NCBI RefSeq assembly: GCF_000235605.1
Contig: NC_016584.1
Span: forward strand, 2,778,001-2,842,000
DNA length: 64,000 nucleotides
Reading direction: 5' to 3'
From: Desulfosporosinus orientis DSM 765
GTDB taxonomy: Bacteria; Bacillota; Desulfitobacteriia; Desulfitobacteriales; Desulfitobacteriaceae
Below are positions 27,177 through 35,947 of the stretch, in pieces. The notes below the pieces were generated by a model. That model saw only the letters and a program-made list of their open reading frames with translations. It was not told the DNA's origin and made no database searches. Position numbers and translations under genes: made by a program. Within the stretch, counting starts at the first letter, position 1; each line of letters opens with the position of its first letter.

Positions 27177-28508
27177 ATGGCATTAGCTAAGACTTCTGTT
27201 GAGGATTCTCCCTTCACACCTTTTCTTATGAAACTGTCTGTCTATTCAAGTGGGGGCCCCTTCTTGGATGGATATATCTTAGTTATTATAGGAATAGCAC
27301 TCATGCAGTTAGGCCCCGAGCTTCAGCTTGATACCTTTTGGACGGGTATGATTGGGGCTGCTGCACTGGCAGGATTATTCCTCGGTGGTGCTGTTTTTGG
27401 ATATATAACGGATTTAGTGGGACGTAAACTTATGTATACCATTGACCTCATAGCAATTATAATTTGCTCTGTTTTGCAAATGTTTGTTACTACGCCGGGA
27501 GAATTGTTTTTCCTCAGGTTTGCCATAGGAATTGCCGTAGGTGCCGACTATCCAATTGCCACCGCCTTGCTGGCGGAATTTGCGCCTCGTAAGTATAGAG
27601 GGATTCTGCTCGGAGGATTAATTGTTATGTGGTATTTAGGGGCCTGTACAGCGAACCTTGTCGGGTTTGCTTTTGCCAATACGCCGGGTGGCTGGAGATG
27701 GATGCTTGGGAGTGCTGCAATACCGGCTTTAATTCTTGTCATAGGGCGATGGGGTACTCCGGAATCAGCGCGATGGCTGGTTAGTAAGGGGCGGATTGAT
27801 GAAGCCAGGTCAGTCCTCAAGCAGGTATATGGACCTAATGTTGATATTGAGAACTTGGGTGAAGTAACGAGTGTACAGACTCGATACCGCAAATTACTTG
27901 AACCTGAGTATTTAAAGAGAATTATCTTTGTTGGCGGCTACTGGATGGCTCAGGTTGTGCCTTGTTTTGCTATATATACATTTGGACCCGCTATTTTAGG
28001 GGCATTTGGCCTGGAAAAGGGGAATCTTGCCATACTGGGCGATGGTTTGATTAGTTTATTTTTCCTATTAGGTTGTATTCCTGCATTGCTTTTAATAAAT
28101 TCCATGGGACGGCGTCCCATGCTCAATTGGAGTTTCCTTTTCATGACCTTAGCAATGTTTATTCTCGGCTTCTTGCCTGATGCTTCTACAATGATCATCA
28201 TTAGTGCCTTTGCCTTGTACGCATTTTTTTCGGGTCCACCAAGTGTTCTAGACTGGGTCTATCCCAATGAGCTTTTTCCTACGGAAATTCGTGCTTCCGC
28301 AGTAGGTCTTTGTACGGCAATCAGTCGAATTGGGGCTGCTCTCGGAACATTTCTTCTGCCGTACAGTTTAAAATCCTTTGGAATTGGTCCAACAATGCTG
28401 ATTTGTGCGGTAATAACATTGATGGGGCTGATTTTATCACTATTTATGGCTCCGGAGACAAAAGGAATGACCCTTGCCGAGGCTAGTTCAGTTTCCCAAA
28501 TTGGGTAA
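27177..28508 (+). CDS. MFS metabolite:H+ symporter
   Basis: A 443-residue, 12-helix major facilitator of the metabolite symporter / sugar porter style. The between-helix-2-and-3 motif is GYITDLVGRKLMYTID. LRFAIGIAVGADYPIATALLAEFAPRKYRG follows, and ELFPTEIRASAVGLCTAISRIGAAL is in the second half. Such carriers import small organic acids, aromatics or sugars with protons. GAAAGGAG precedes ATG 27177. It lies 200 bp after methyltransferase cluster 1 behind a weak terminator, so it could bring in a related substrate, but this is only suggested by position. Confidence 0.88.
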   Translation: MALAKTSVEDSPFTPFLMKLSVYSSGGPFLDGYILVIIGIALMQLGPELQLDTFWTGMIGAAALAGLFLGGAVFGYITDLVGRKLMYTIDLIAIIICSVLQMFVTTPGELFFLRFAIGIAVGADYPIATALLAEFAPRKYRGILLGGLIVMWYLGACTANLVGFAFANTPGGWRWMLGSAAIPALILVIGRWGTPESARWLVSKGRIDEARSVLKQVYGPNVDIENLGEVTSVQTRYRKLLEPEYLKRIIFVGGYWMAQVVPCFAIYTFGPAILGAFGLEKGNLAILGDGLISLFFLLGCIPALLLINSMGRRPMLNWSFLFMTLAMFILGFLPDASTMIIISAFALYAFFSGPPSVLDWVYPNELFPTEIRASAVGLCTAISRIGAALGTFLLPYSLKSFGIGPTMLICAVITLMGLILSLFMAPETKGMTLAEASSVSQIG

Positions 28509-28549
28509 AAAAGAATAGGTTCGCCAGGAATTAATAAAAATTTTGCAAA

Positions 28550-28578
28550 TTGACTTTTTCTCAAATTCAAGCTATAAT
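28550..28578 (+). promoter_or_regulatory. Housekeeping promoter of the multidrug exporter gene
   Basis: TTGACT (28550-28555) and TATAAT (28573-28578) are separated by exactly 17 bases. The start would fall about 28585, giving a ~160-nt leader that contains the terminator at 28646-28693. Confidence 0.8.
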
Positions 28579-28645
28579 TTAGCCGAACTCAAGAAGTATG
28601 CTAACTTGAGAGAGGTCATCGGAGGGCTTGTAATCGTAATTACAA

Positions 28646-28693
28646 TGCTGGATAAGATGTCGGGTGCGCCCGGTGTTTTATCTGGCATTTTTT
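28646..28693 (+). terminator. Leader terminator / attenuator of the multidrug exporter
   Basis: A continuous 19-bp stem (28646-28664 with 28669-28687, including several G-T pairs) closes on a TGCG loop and is followed by six T residues. All of it lies inside the leader between promoter and gene. A 16-codon reading frame (ATG 28645 to TAA 28695) spans the whole hairpin, though its ribosome binding site is too distant (GGAGGG at 28621). A smaller hairpin (CTCAAG 28588, CTTGAG 28605) precedes it. This layout suggests transcription attenuation. Confidence 0.75.
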
Positions 28694-28747
28694 AATTTCC
28701 GGAGGAACTTAGCCAAATTTTCTTTATAAGAAAGAGGAGTATCTTCT

Positions 28748-30217
28748 ATGAATTGGAAAAGAACAAATTTAGTGACAGCAATCATGCTGGTCATGTTTTT
28801 AGCAGCTGTTGAGGGAACAATTGTTACTATGGCAATGCCAACTATTGTCAAAGAATTGCAGGGATTTGAACTGATCAGCCTGGTTTTTTCGGTTTATCTG
28901 CTGACCTCAGCCATATCGACTCCTATTTATGGTAAGCTGGCAGATTTATATGGCAGGAAACATGTGCTTTCAATTAGTATTCTGCTGTTTTTAGCCGGCA
29001 GCATTTTATGCGGTTTATCCCAGAGTATGATTATTCTGATCGCTTTTCGCGCTGTTCAAGGGCTGGGGGCAGGCGGTATATTCACAGTCTCATTCACCAT
29101 CATCGGAGATGAGTTCCCGCTGGAGGAACGGGCAAAGATCCAAGGTGGTTTAAGCACGGTGTGGGGAGTCGCGACTCTTGTGGGTCCGTTTTTGGGAGGA
29201 TTTTTAATTGACATGCTTTCCTGGCACTGGATATTTTTTATTAATCTTCCCTTTGGTCTGGCAGCGGTTGTTTTATTGCAAAGATCTCTGCAGGAAACCT
29301 TTGCCAAGAAAAAACAGAGCATTGATTATGGGGGAATTATTACCTTATCTTTGGCGGTAATTGCCCTCTTAAGTATTTTTGTTGTTGATAAAAACTCCAA
29401 CTCCCATGGTTATCCTCTTTTTATCGGAACCGCGCTAACGGCAGTGATTCTGCTGCTGCTTCTCTTTTACAAATTCGAAAAAAGGGCAAAAGAGCCGGTT
29501 TTACCTTTTGCTATCTTTACCAAGACAAGTGTCATCGTGAACCTGTTATCCTGTCTGATTTTCGCCGTCTTAATGGGTATTGATGTTTATATACCTTTAT
29601 ACTTACAAACTGTTTTGGGATACCGCCCGACAATATCCGGTCTGGCAATGCTGCCGATGTCGATTTCCTGGCTGATCATTTCCATTATCCTCGGAAAGAT
29701 CATGGTAAAATATGGCGGAAAAACTGTCGTAGTGGCAGCTAATGCGGTTATACTTATCAGTACATTATTGCTGGCCACCCTGGGAATTGCTACTCCGGTA
29801 CTATTAGTGTTAATGTATTGCTTCATCCTTGGTATAGGTTTTGGCGGAGCGTCGACAGCCTTGACAATCATTATCCAGGATTCTGTAGATTACCACCAAA
29901 GAGGAAGTGCGGTTGGTGCCAATTCATTGCTCAGGACTTTGGGACAGACCATTGGAATTAGTGTTTTCGGAAATATATTCAACTCCCATATAACAAACTA
30001 TTTTAATAATCAAGGGATTGAGGGAATCAATTCAGGTAACCTCTATCAGTCTTTGCCGTCTGATATTGTCCTTACTTCCGAACAGATACGGTTATCCTTG
30101 AATAGTTCTATGCATGTTCTCTTTATTGCTTTTGTCATCATCTCCGGCTTATCCGTAATTCTGTCCATGGCAATGCCCGGAAGAAAGGAAACGAAGGGGA
30201 AGGAAGCAGTATCCTGA
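28748..30217 (+). CDS. MFS multidrug exporter (DHA2, 14 helices)
   Basis: The 489-residue drug:H+ antiporter-2 type exporter has the N-terminal EGTIVTMAMPTIVKEL, the motif A segment GKLADLYGRKHVLSI, and motif C-like GLSTVWGVATLVGPFLGGFLID. About 14 hydrophobic segments are present. GAAAGAGGAG precedes ATG 28748. Its leader carries a strong terminator, so expression is probably induced by relief of attenuation. The MerR-type gene that follows may add transcriptional control. Substrates unknown. Confidence 0.9.
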   Translation: MNWKRTNLVTAIMLVMFLAAVEGTIVTMAMPTIVKELQGFELISLVFSVYLLTSAISTPIYGKLADLYGRKHVLSISILLFLAGSILCGLSQSMIILIAFRAVQGLGAGGIFTVSFTIIGDEFPLEERAKIQGGLSTVWGVATLVGPFLGGFLIDMLSWHWIFFINLPFGLAAVVLLQRSLQETFAKKKQSIDYGGIITLSLAVIALLSIFVVDKNSNSHGYPLFIGTALTAVILLLLLFYKFEKRAKEPVLPFAIFTKTSVIVNLLSCLIFAVLMGIDVYIPLYLQTVLGYRPTISGLAMLPMSISWLIISIILGKIMVKYGGKTVVVAANAVILISTLLLATLGIATPVLLVLMYCFILGIGFGGASTALTIIIQDSVDYHQRGSAVGANSLLRTLGQTIGISVFGNIFNSHITNYFNNQGIEGINSGNLYQSLPSDIVLTSEQIRLSLNSSMHVLFIAFVIISGLSVILSMAMPGRKETKGKEAVS

Positions 30218-30378
30218 TCATTTGACATGCATTTTCACATCCCTGCGGATCAGGCGGAAATTCTATTCATAAAAGGCATTGATGCATCCGTAATACTAAG
30301 CGGAGGAAATCAGTTCCAGTGGCAAAGATGTTATCTGTTACTTAAGGCACGTGGAAAAGGAAGATGGAGGTGTTGAGT

Positions 30379-31194
30379 ATGTTCAAAATAGGCGAATTTT
30401 CCAAATTGACACAAGTATCAATCCGAATGTTACGATATTATGATGAAACAGGATTGCTAAAACCTGCTGAAATAGATAAATTTACGAATTACAGGTTATA
30501 TTCCATAGAGCAAATCCCTGTTTTGAATAAAATAATATTCTTACGGGATTTAGGGTTTAATGTTTCTGAAATTGCCGTTGCTCTTAACCATTGGGATGAT
30601 GAATTTATAGCAAATCAACTTGACAATAAGCGTCTGGAAATTGAGAAGGGGATTAAAGCCGAGCAAGATAAACTATCTAAAATTGAACTGGCAAAGAGGG
30701 ATATTCGACAGGAAAAGATTACAATACATTACAATGTTTCCCTTAAATCCATACCCAGTTATCAGGTGTTTTCTCTAAGGCGAATTGTCTGTAATTATTA
30801 TGCCGAGGGTCAACTGTGGAAGGAAATGTCGGCTTTTGCAGACCAAAATAATATCCCCATTTCAAACAATACCTTTACCATTTATTACGACACTGATTAT
30901 AGGGAAACAGATGTCGATATGGAAATATGTGCTCCCGTGGCCCGCATAGGTAAGGATATGTGTGGTTTTACGTATCGGAATACAGAACCTGTACCAATTA
31001 TGGCATGTACTATGGTATATGGTCCTTTTGAAAATATTGCAGGCGCGTACATTGCCTTTGCAAACTGGTTGCAAGAGCATATTCAATATAAAATGAGTGG
31101 GCAGAGCAGGCAAATTGTTCATCGTGGGCCGTGGAATGAGGAAAACCCTGACAAGTACCTAACCGAACTTCAAATACCGTTGGAAAAGATATAA
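30379..31194 (+). CDS. MerR-family regulator with GyrI-like ligand domain
   Basis: The 271-residue protein starts at ATG 30379 behind GGAGGTG. The N-terminal MerR winged helix reads FKIGEFSKLTQVSIRMLRYYDETGLLKP, followed by YRLYSIEQIPVLNKI. A coiled linker leads to a C-terminal GyrI/BmrR-type effector domain (YQVFSLRRIV, then EPVPIMACTMVYGPFENI). This is the BmrR-type architecture, in which binding of drug-like cations turns on an exporter gene. The multidrug exporter immediately upstream on the same strand is the obvious candidate target. Confidence 0.88.
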   Translation: MFKIGEFSKLTQVSIRMLRYYDETGLLKPAEIDKFTNYRLYSIEQIPVLNKIIFLRDLGFNVSEIAVALNHWDDEFIANQLDNKRLEIEKGIKAEQDKLSKIELAKRDIRQEKITIHYNVSLKSIPSYQVFSLRRIVCNYYAEGQLWKEMSAFADQNNIPISNNTFTIYYDTDYRETDVDMEICAPVARIGKDMCGFTYRNTEPVPIMACTMVYGPFENIAGAYIAFANWLQEHIQYKMSGQSRQIVHRGPWNEENPDKYLTELQIPLEKI

Positions 31195-31323
31195 TAAAAA
31201 TGAGTTTTGAAGATTTTGGCAAGACGCTTTTTTTAGCTGTCCTATCTGATTATTGACTCTCACACGATGTGAGGGTTTACACTGAATTTGCAGATAAATC
31301 AAGTTTTAATGGAGGTATGCACT

Positions 31324-31800
31324 ATGCAGAATCTTGAGATCACTCCTATCGGCAAAATCAACGTAAACGATGACGGAATGTTCATTGAGCTTGAGCCAAA
31401 GTATATCCCGGCGTTACAAGGATTGGACGGATTTAGCCATATCAATGTTATTTGGTGGTTCAGTGACTTTGATAATGAGGAAATGAGAAATATACTTGAA
31501 ACGCCCCAACCCTATAAAAACGCTCCGCCTGTAATGGGGATATTTGCCACAAGGTCACCAGTTCGTCCAAACCCTATAGCTTTAACTACGGCACAGGTTA
31601 TTTACACTGACTACTCAAAAGGCATCCTACAAATTGCCTATATTGACGCTAACAATGGAACGCCGGTACTTGACATAAAGCCGTATACGCCGAGCCTTGA
31701 CAGGGTGGAAACCCCCGGCGTACCGGAATGGTGCAGCCATTGGCCTAAAAGTATAGATGAATCGGAAGATTTTGATTGGGAAAATGAATTTAATTTTTAG
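31324..31800 (+). CDS. trmO: TrmO/TsaA tRNA methyltransferase
   Basis: The 158-residue protein starts at ATG 31324 with GGAGG nine bases upstream. It has the TrmO (YaeB/VirR-like) beta-barrel fold: ITPIGKIN at the start, LQGLDGFSHINVIWWF, GIFATRSPVRPNPIALT and LDIKPYTPSLD. TrmO uses S-adenosylmethionine to methylate the N6 position of threonylcarbamoyladenosine at position 37 of some tRNAs. In Clostridia short TrmO copies often sit beside regulators or transport genes and may have other roles. It is terminated by the hairpin at 31916. Confidence 0.87.
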   Translation: MQNLEITPIGKINVNDDGMFIELEPKYIPALQGLDGFSHINVIWWFSDFDNEEMRNILETPQPYKNAPPVMGIFATRSPVRPNPIALTTAQVIYTDYSKGILQIAYIDANNGTPVLDIKPYTPSLDRVETPGVPEWCSHWPKSIDESEDFDWENEFNF

Positions 31801-31915
31801 TCAAACAGAAGTTACATACTCAGAATTATGGAAAATGAATTTATTTCTTTTACTGAGGTGCCGCTATGACTCAAGAAGCAGCGCTCAGTTCAATTAACCT
31901 CTCAACTTAGCGAAT

Positions 31916-31957
31916 AAAGGCCGGGAAATTACTTGACAGGTGATTTCCGGCCTTTAG
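31916..31957 (+). terminator. Terminator after trmO
   Basis: AAAGGCCGGGAAAT (31916-31929) pairs with ATTTCCGGCCTTT (31943-31955) with one bulged G. The T-run is short. Confidence 0.65.
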
Positions 31958-32134
31958 CATTTAAACATACCTCAATTTTCACTTGTTGCGTACAAGAATT
32001 CTCTTAACCACTAAGGGAATAAGCAAAACAAAAAAATCAAAAGCAGTTAGTTGGGAAATATACCTGGCAAAGTCGAATAAAACGTTAATGGTTCCAAAGC
32101 TATAGCATCTATTATTTCAAATGATCTGAATTTT

Positions 32135-32194
32135 AGTTATTGACATATGTCTTTAACGTAGTATTATTAATTATAAGGGCATATGTCAATAACT
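32135..32194. promoter_or_regulatory. Perfect 15-bp inverted repeat overlapping a promoter
   Basis: AGTTATTGACATATG (32135-32149) and its exact complement (32180-32194) are 30 bp apart. The left arm contains TTGACA (32140-32145), and TATTAT follows 16 bp later (32162-32167). Two operator half-sites around a promoter are plausible. The next gene starts over 300 bp downstream. Confidence 0.5.
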
Positions 32195-32507
32195 AATGGG
32201 ATTGCCTTATTTACATTTAAGCTTTTGCGACACTGTATTTTCCCTAAACTTAAAGTGAGCCTTGAAATTGCACACTTTGACTTTTTTAATTGTTAATTTT
32301 TTAACATAGTTATTAGAGCATTCAAACATAAATTAGGTGAAGATGCAAGTGTATAACACAAATCCGGCAGCAGGGAAAAGTTAAGGCGACTCATATTGAC
32401 TGGAGCAAGGAAAATCTCCAAGCGCTCTTGTTAAGGGAGTGAGGTGAAAGACAGCCTGATATTCCATGGATGATTAAGTATTAAATAATGTCGGAGGTGC
32501 GGTTAGA
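32195..32507. other. Long leader region before the HdrD-like gene
   Basis: The 313 bp between the inverted repeat and the HdrD-like start contain no gene. A short open frame near 32360-32440 (text KATHIDWSKENLQALLLRE) lacks a start codon. If transcribed from the promoter at 32140, this would be a ~330-nt leader. I see no riboswitch consensus in it. Confidence 0.35.
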
Positions 32508-33737
32508 TTGCGGGAACCAATAAGAGTTAAAGATTTAGATCCAACCCTACGTGAAGAACTAGCAGGATTATTGAATGGCTACGATTTCTCTAATTGCCTG
32601 ACTTGCGGTATGTGTACTGCCGGTTGTATTTATAGTGATCTCCACAAGGATCAGGACCCGCGTAAGTTTATACGTAAAGTTGCCCTGGGGATGCGGGAAG
32701 AGGCAGAAAATGACCCCTTTATCTGGAATTGCACAATGTGCAATCGCTGTACTGTGGAATGTCCCATGGGCGTAAATATGAACGCGCTGACGAGAGCCTT
32801 CCGGGGAAAAGTAGAAAGGGCGCCGGGTTATCTGCAGGTTATTGCAGACGATCATATCCGGACAGGCAACCAGATGGGTGTTGAACAAATAGATTTTGAT
32901 GAGACATTGGAATGGATCGAAGAGATGCTGCAGGAGGATTTGAAGGATCCTACTTATAAGATTCCCTTAGATGTTCCTAATGCCGATTTCTTTTTTGGCT
33001 TCAATGCCCGAGAGATTAAACATTATCCCGCGGATCTGCAAAGTATCCTCAATGTTTTCCACGCCGCCGGGGCCAACTTCACTATTAGCTCTAAGCGCTG
33101 GGATGCCACGAATATTTGTTTGTTCACCGGCAAAGACGATGAATTCGCTGAAATTTCGCGCCCGATGTTTGAAGAAGCCGAGAGGTTAAACGCTAAAGAA
33201 ATTATTGTCACAGAATGCGGTCACGCCTTCCGCTCAACCAGAGTGTTTGCCCGGGATTATTGGCAAGGAAAACCCATGCCCGTTCGTCATATCATGGAGC
33301 TGTATGCGGATTGGATTAAAGACGGCACCATAAAACTGGATAAGACCCGGAATACCATCCCGGTAACCCTGCATGATCCCTGTAATACTGTGCGTAAAGA
33401 GGGAGTTGTGGACCCTCAGCGCTATGTTCTGAGTCATGCTGTCATGGATTTCCGGGAAATGACCCCTAACAGGGAGCATAACATTTGCTGCGGGGCCGGC
33501 GGGGGAGCTGGAGCCGTGGCTGAATCTAAAGAAATGCGGATGATTAAAGCCAAACCTAAAGTGGATCAGCTTCTGGCTACCGGTGCGAAGATCGGCTGTA
33601 TTCCTTGTCACAACTGCATGGATCAGTTTGTTGATATGAACAGGCATTACAAACTTGGTATGAAAATGATGCATCTCACTGCTTTAGTAGAAACTGCCAT
33701 GGGTTTAATGGATGAGGATAAGCAGTTTTCCCATTGA
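32508..33737 (+). CDS. HdrD-like iron-sulfur protein (two 4Fe-4S, CCG domains)
   Basis: The 409-residue cytoplasmic electron-transfer protein starts at TTG 32508 behind GGAGGTG. Two [4Fe-4S] motifs are visible: C30, C33, C36, C40 and C75, C78, C81, C85 (each CxxCxxCxxxC). The C-terminal half has the CCG-type cysteine-rich pattern (HDPC, ICCGAGGGAGA, CIPCHNCMDQF) that holds the noncubane cluster in heterodisulfide reductase HdrB/HdrD and related DsrK or GlpC-type proteins. It probably passes electrons between a quinone or ferredoxin pool and a thiol/disulfide or dehydrogenase. No membrane or flavin partner is adjacent. Two unknown paralogous genes follow in the same direction. Confidence 0.87.
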   Translation: MREPIRVKDLDPTLREELAGLLNGYDFSNCLTCGMCTAGCIYSDLHKDQDPRKFIRKVALGMREEAENDPFIWNCTMCNRCTVECPMGVNMNALTRAFRGKVERAPGYLQVIADDHIRTGNQMGVEQIDFDETLEWIEEMLQEDLKDPTYKIPLDVPNADFFFGFNAREIKHYPADLQSILNVFHAAGANFTISSKRWDATNICLFTGKDDEFAEISRPMFEEAERLNAKEIIVTECGHAFRSTRVFARDYWQGKPMPVRHIMELYADWIKDGTIKLDKTRNTIPVTLHDPCNTVRKEGVVDPQRYVLSHAVMDFREMTPNREHNICCGAGGGAGAVAESKEMRMIKAKPKVDQLLATGAKIGCIPCHNCMDQFVDMNRHYKLGMKMMHLTALVETAMGLMDEDKQFSH

Positions 33738-33756
33738 TGGATTGGAGGCTATCGGT

Positions 33757-34305
33757 GTGAAGGTTGCATTTCTCAAACGTGAATATGAGAAGAAAATTTT
33801 CTCCAAAGGTCAATTGACTCAATTCGCGCAGCGCTTAGCCGGCTTTTGTGATTTTCCACCGACTGATCTGGGCATTATTATCCACGAAAAAAGTGCTGAT
33901 GCTGAGACAAGCAGACGCTGTGCTCTCAGCGATTTAATGAATATCTGTGAGATAGGCAAGACAATGAGTTGTCTTGCCTTCCACTCAGATTTAAATATTA
34001 TCAAGCTTCGATTTCAGCTGAACTCTCAGGCCATTACGATTACCTACAATATTAAAGGGAATATAGAAAATGCTAGGCAGATTGTCTTCCTGACAGAGGA
34101 CACCTTGGAGCTTACAAGGCTCAGTGAGGAGGCGCTAAGCAGCCAACGGGAGTTTATTGAAATTGATGAATCGCTATTTGTCCTTATGCAGCAGGTTTAT
34201 GAAAAGGAAAAGAAAAAGAAAAATTCAGCCGGATCCTTTGACGAATATTTTAACCAGGTGATCAAGATGCGCTGCCAAGAGGGTATAGACGACTGGCCAA
34301 AATAG
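33757..34305 (+). CDS. Unknown protein, paralogue A of the HdrD-linked pair
   Basis: No known family was recognised. The likely start is GTG 33757 with GGAGG upstream (20 bp after the HdrD-like stop), giving about 182 residues; an earlier in-frame ATG lies inside the HdrD-like gene. The sequence aligns along its length with the next gene: REYEKKIFSKGQLTQFAQRL here and RQYENKTFPKGKLKKFGLKA there, and NICEIGKTMSCLAFHSDLN here and DICELGTGVFRLDFHLSYN there. It is soluble, with no signal peptide or cysteine motif. Both likely belong to one operon with the iron-sulfur protein. Confidence 0.75.
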   Translation: MKVAFLKREYEKKIFSKGQLTQFAQRLAGFCDFPPTDLGIIIHEKSADAETSRRCALSDLMNICEIGKTMSCLAFHSDLNIIKLRFQLNSQAITITYNIKGNIENARQIVFLTEDTLELTRLSEEALSSQREFIEIDESLFVLMQQVYEKEKKKKNSAGSFDEYFNQVIKMRCQEGIDDWPK

Positions 34306-34336
34306 TTCTCTGACAAGGAAGAGGGGATAACCCATA

Positions 34337-34876
34337 ATGAATACGGAAATCCGGCGTCAATATGAAAATAAAACATTTCCTAAAGGTAAATTAAAAAAGT
34401 TTGGACTCAAAGCATGTCGGTTCCTAAATATTGTGCCATGGGACGGCTGCATTTTCCTGCGGGAAAAGGATGAGGATTTTGAGATAAGTTCGAAAATCAC
34501 AATAGATGAATTAAATGATATCTGTGAGCTTGGAACTGGGGTTTTCCGTCTGGATTTTCATTTGAGTTATAATATTATTAAAATATGCTGCAGGCCGGGG
34601 CAGGTATTAGATGTTTTGTATGTAATAAACGGCAATCGGGAGTATTCCGAACGATTCATATTTTTTGCCGAGAACCTGCTGGAACTTAAGAAACTCCCTG
34701 AGGCAACGGACCAGCAGCAAAGCCTTGCTCTTGATCAATCCGTCCTTAAACTTTTGGAACAAGTTTATGAAAGAGAGAGGGTAAATAGGGGGGGATGGAC
34801 ATTGGAAAAGTATCTTCATCAGGTGATCCAGGCCCATTGCCGGGAGGTTTTGGGCTCAGTCCCTACCTTTCCTTGA
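34337..34876 (+). CDS. Unknown protein, paralogue B of the HdrD-linked pair
   Basis: The 179-residue soluble protein is clearly paralogous to the preceding gene, so an old tandem duplication is likely. Conserved points are an N-terminal basic segment, an LNDICELG block, a hydrophobic strand ending NIIKI, and a C-terminal helix (LEQVYERERVNRGGWTLEKYLHQVI, compare LMQQVYEKEKKKKNSAGSFDEYFNQVI). GAGGGG lies just before ATG 34337. A strong terminator follows. Function unknown; the operon context suggests a role tied to the HdrD-like protein. Confidence 0.75.
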   Translation: MNTEIRRQYENKTFPKGKLKKFGLKACRFLNIVPWDGCIFLREKDEDFEISSKITIDELNDICELGTGVFRLDFHLSYNIIKICCRPGQVLDVLYVINGNREYSERFIFFAENLLELKKLPEATDQQQSLALDQSVLKLLEQVYERERVNRGGWTLEKYLHQVIQAHCREVLGSVPTFP

Positions 34877-34904
34877 GAAGGCTGTTAATTATGAACAAAT
34901 ATTT

Positions 34905-34950
34905 AATGCGTTGGCGAGAAAATTCAAGTTTTCACGCCAACGCATTTTAA
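34905..34950 (+). terminator. Terminator after the HdrD-like operon
   Basis: AATGCGTTGGCG (34905-34916) pairs perfectly with CGCCAACGCATT (34935-34946), and GAAAA/TTTTC extends the stem after one mismatch. TTTAAAAA follows. It may also help end the convergent DUF169 fragment. Confidence 0.85.
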
Positions 34951-34974
34951 AAAAATTTATATTTAATTATACAT

Positions 34975-35310
34975 TTACTGACGTTCCTGTAACTGAACCC
35001 AGGCATGTGTATCTAAAAAGCTGCCGTCAACACTTGATTCCATTTCTTGGAACATCTTATAGGGTACAGTAAAACTTATAATTTCCCTGTCGACCTTTTT
35101 GCGCTGAGAAATATCAAAAAAGCCTATTACTCCTCTGGGATTATCTTTTTCTGCTTCTGCATACCCAAATAGTATTGATTGACAGGCCGCCCCAAAAGGT
35201 GCGGTGATGCTTTGATTTGATCCCCGGTTATAATCAGATAGAAGCACCAAGGCAGATAACTGGTCGGCATTCACAAAAAATATAACTAACTTGGGCTCCT
35301 CTTGTTGCAC
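34975..35310 (-). pseudogene. Truncated DUF169 protein (C-terminal part)
   Basis: The 111-residue frame reads like the C-terminal half of DUF169 proteins: IFFVNADQLSALVLLSDYNRG, ITAPFGAACQSILFGYAE, and REIISFTVPYKMFQEMES. Full-length members are about twice as long. Upstream a TAG stop lies three codons before the GTG, and the ribosome binding site with ATG near 35332-35345 opens another frame, so the N-terminal half is lost. Probably not functional, although short translation is possible. Confidence 0.7.
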
Positions 35311-35462
35311 CCTGTACTATTTCCCCAGAAAACCATAAATCACCCCCTTTCAAAATAATCGGCAAGATAGGTAAAATAGGCAGGGTAGATAAGTACCAAC
35401 ATTTAAGACTACTTCAAAACCTAAGTCCACAGTGTTAAGAAAGAATAGCACTAAAGCCTCTA

Positions 35463-35490
35463 GTTATTAATTGTCAGGACAATTAATAAC
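35463..35490. promoter_or_regulatory. MarR-type palindrome, downstream copy
   Basis: Perfect 13-bp arms (GTTATTAATTGTC / GACAATTAATAAC) around AG, directly after the marR stop codon. It shares the core AATTGTCAGGACAATT with the palindrome in front of marR, so it is probably a binding site of the same repressor. It may control transcription leftward across the DUF169 remnant. Confidence 0.7.
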
Positions 35491-35502
35491 GAATAAAAAT
35501 TG

Positions 35503-35928
35503 TCATTCTAGATTATTAAATATTTTGTTAAGAACAATTTTAACTTCTTCAATTTGCTTTTTATCAATCCCGTTGATGGCTTTCTCATAAGCTTTTAAAG
35601 CTAAAGGAAATAATTTATCTTTTAATTCTTTACCCTCACTTGTAAGATAAATAAAATAGGCTCTATTATCATCCGGATTGACTTGTCTGGTAATAAACCC
35701 TTTTTTTTCGAGTTTTGACAGCATTCTGACTGTTGTAGGCTGATCTTTGGAGGTAAGTTCGGCCAACTCTTTAGGGGAGACACCTTCTTGATCCCATAAA
35801 CAATTTAATACAGCCCATTGTTCGGGAGTCACATCGTAATCTTTAAAATGGTGTAGTAAATTATTTTTCATCCTTGTGTTAGTTCGATTTATAATGAATC
35901 CAAGGCTATTAATAAGTCTTAATGTCAC
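35503..35928 (-). CDS. MarR-family repressor
   Basis: The 141-residue winged-helix regulator reads YDVTPEQWAVLNCLWDQEGVSPKELAELTSKDQPTTVRMLSKLEKKGFI for the DNA-binding part, then NPDDNRAYFIYLTSEGKEL for the wing. Start is GTG 35928 behind GGGAG on the minus strand. A palindrome (35948-35973) lies right in front of it and a second one with the same core right behind it, so it most likely represses its own promoter and one more unit. Ligand unknown; MarR proteins often sense phenolics or oxidants. Confidence 0.93.
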   Translation of the reverse strand: MTLRLINSLGFIINRTNTRMKNNLLHHFKDYDVTPEQWAVLNCLWDQEGVSPKELAELTSKDQPTTVRMLSKLEKKGFITRQVNPDDNRAYFIYLTSEGKELKDKLFPLALKAYEKAINGIDKKQIEEVKIVLNKIFNNLE

Positions 35929-35947
35929 GGTGATGGCTCCCTTTATG

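Noticed and set aside
32195-32507. Cobalamin riboswitch before the HdrD-like gene
   Set aside because: The region has no recognisable B12-box or the usual conserved core; only scattered short matches.
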